DNA from: Candidatus Zixiibacteriota bacterium
GTDB taxonomy: Bacteria; Zixibacteria; MSB-5A5; GN15; FEB-12
Reading direction: 5' to 3'
Assembly: GCA_040756055.1 (NCBI GenBank)
Contig: JBFLZR010000001.1
Location: 437,849 to 501,848 of the forward strand
Length of the DNA stretch: 64,000 nt
Positions 63,287 through 64,000 of this stretch are shown here, piece by piece; positions within the stretch are counted from its first letter, which is position 1, and every line of letters starts with the position of its first letter. Position numbers and translations under genes: made by a program. The notes beneath the pieces were generated by a model. That model was not told the DNA's origin and did no database searches. It saw nothing but the letters and a program-made list of their open reading frames with translations.

Positions 63287-64000
63287 ATGAGCTTGACCTT
63301 TCGAACAGACTACTGGGATGATGCTCAGGCGAAATCCGCATTCATCCGCTTCCTGCATCACATTCACCGACTGGATTTGACACTCTGGGACAAGCTGGGG
63401 TCCTGGGACCACAACTATCGACCATTCTCTTACTTCGATGGCAATACGATAGCCGCGAGCGTGTGTGTTTACTCGATGGACATGATGGTAGAGGGGAGGC
63501 GATGTTCTGTCGCGCAAATCTCGGGGGTTGGGACGGATGAGAAATATCGGCGCCGGGGGCTTAGTCTCGCACTGACCGAAAGAGCTATCGAGTGGGCGAG
63601 TTCACGACATGAGTTCTTTTACCTTTTCGCCGACGCGGATGCATTTAAACTGTATGAGAGAGCCGGGTTTCGTCGCGTGGTGGAGCACAAGACAAGGATA
63701 CCGGTCGAGGGTTGTAAACCGCGCGGCAATGTAGTGAAGCTGGATATCGAAAACAAGAAACACCTTGAATTAATTTATCAACATGCGGGTAAGAGAACTG
63801 CTGTTTCGGATAGGCTTGGCGTGTTCAACGAGAAGTTGTTTATGTTCTGGTGTCTGTATTTTCTCCGCGACAACATTTACTATATTGCCGACCTGGATTT
63901 GCTGGTTCTCTACAAGCGGGAGAATGGACTGTTGACTTTTTGCGATATTGTGGGCAGTGAGATTCCGGAGTTTACCAGTATCTATCCTTATATCAGTGAT
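63287..64000 (+). CDS. GNAT family N-acetyltransferase, 3' end cut by window edge
   Basis: A 238-codon open frame runs to the window end without a stop. It begins with MSLTFRTDYWDDAQAKSAF. The acetyl-CoA-binding motif of GNAT enzymes is clear, VSVAQISGVGTDEKYRRRGL followed by ALTERAIEWA and KLYERAGFRRV. The remaining C-terminal part (TRIPVEGCKPRGNV and LLTFCDIVGSEIPEF) suggests a longer, two-domain GNAT in which the second half resembles a degenerate copy. The acceptor is unknown. It starts 30 nt after EttA and may be co-transcribed. Confidence 0.8.
   Translation, partial: MSLTFRTDYWDDAQAKSAFIRFLHHIHRLDLTLWDKLGSWDHNYRPFSYFDGNTIAASVCVYSMDMMVEGRRCSVAQISGVGTDEKYRRRGLSLALTERAIEWASSRHEFFYLFADADAFKLYERAGFRRVVEHKTRIPVEGCKPRGNVVKLDIENKKHLELIYQHAGKRTAVSDRLGVFNEKLFMFWCLYFLRDNIYYIADLDLLVLYKRENGLLTFCDIVGSEIPEFTSIYPYISD

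Overview
The window looks like a chromosomal segment from a Gram-negative (diderm) bacterium of moderate GC content with dense, short operons. It has a Wza-like exporter, a Wzi-like outer-membrane barrel, lipoproteins and several exported peptidases. The mix (S46 peptidase, secreted M3 peptidase, an energy-converting-hydrogenase-related complex, aspartate-threonine-repeat lipoprotein) would fit a lineage around the FCB group, for example Zixibacteria-like. That placement is inference only. No phage, insertion sequence, CRISPR array, rRNA or tRNA gene was seen; the only RNA gene found is tmRNA.

Layout. 0.6-7.2 kb: exopolysaccharide/capsule block (SLBB exporter, aminotransferase-fold protein without its PLP lysine, polyprenyl-phosphate sugar-phosphotransferase, Wzi-like barrel). 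7.4-10.8 kb: thiol/redox block (DUF255 thioredoxin-fold protein, OsmC, DUF302, a small membrane protein with an in-frame TGA where I expect cysteine, FmdB zinc ribbon). 10.9-19.7 kb: methyltransferase, NfeD-SPFH pair, MEMO-AMMECR1 fusion, two related SDR enzymes around a class V aminotransferase, DoxX and a small exported protein. 19.8-22 kb: tmRNA, nitronate-monooxygenase-like enzyme, RRM protein. 22.6-30.6 kb: a complete six-gene complex I-like membrane module whose large subunit lacks the [NiFe] ligands (Ehr type), preceded by an HTH-EIIA fusion.

31-36 kb: perR-katG operon and a decayed nitroreductase gene, then a YiiX-like hydrolase. 36-41 kb: copper-type P-ATPase with four N-terminal metal-binding modules, TerC, PGPGW protein, TspO. 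41-54 kb: exported peptidases (S9, S46, M3B), a PAS protein, an MFS carrier, a possible caspase-fold protein, a flavin oxidase and a TraB-like protein. 54.4-58.4 kb: a four-gene acyl-CoA/hydroxyacid module (HMG-CoA-lyase-like, CaiB-type CoA-transferase, LeuC/LeuD-like dehydratase). 58.9-64 kb: OmpA-like barrel plus repeat lipoprotein, glutathione peroxidase, EttA and a GNAT protein running off the edge.

The genes suggest a peptide-scavenging organism with an anaerobic or microaerobic energy metabolism but strong peroxide defence. The most noteworthy item is the candidate selenoprotein at 10391-10585: both halves resemble one two-helix membrane family, the TGA sits exactly at the family cysteine, and an 8-bp hairpin follows 19 nt downstream. 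The second is the Ehr-type complex coupled to an HTH-EIIA regulator.
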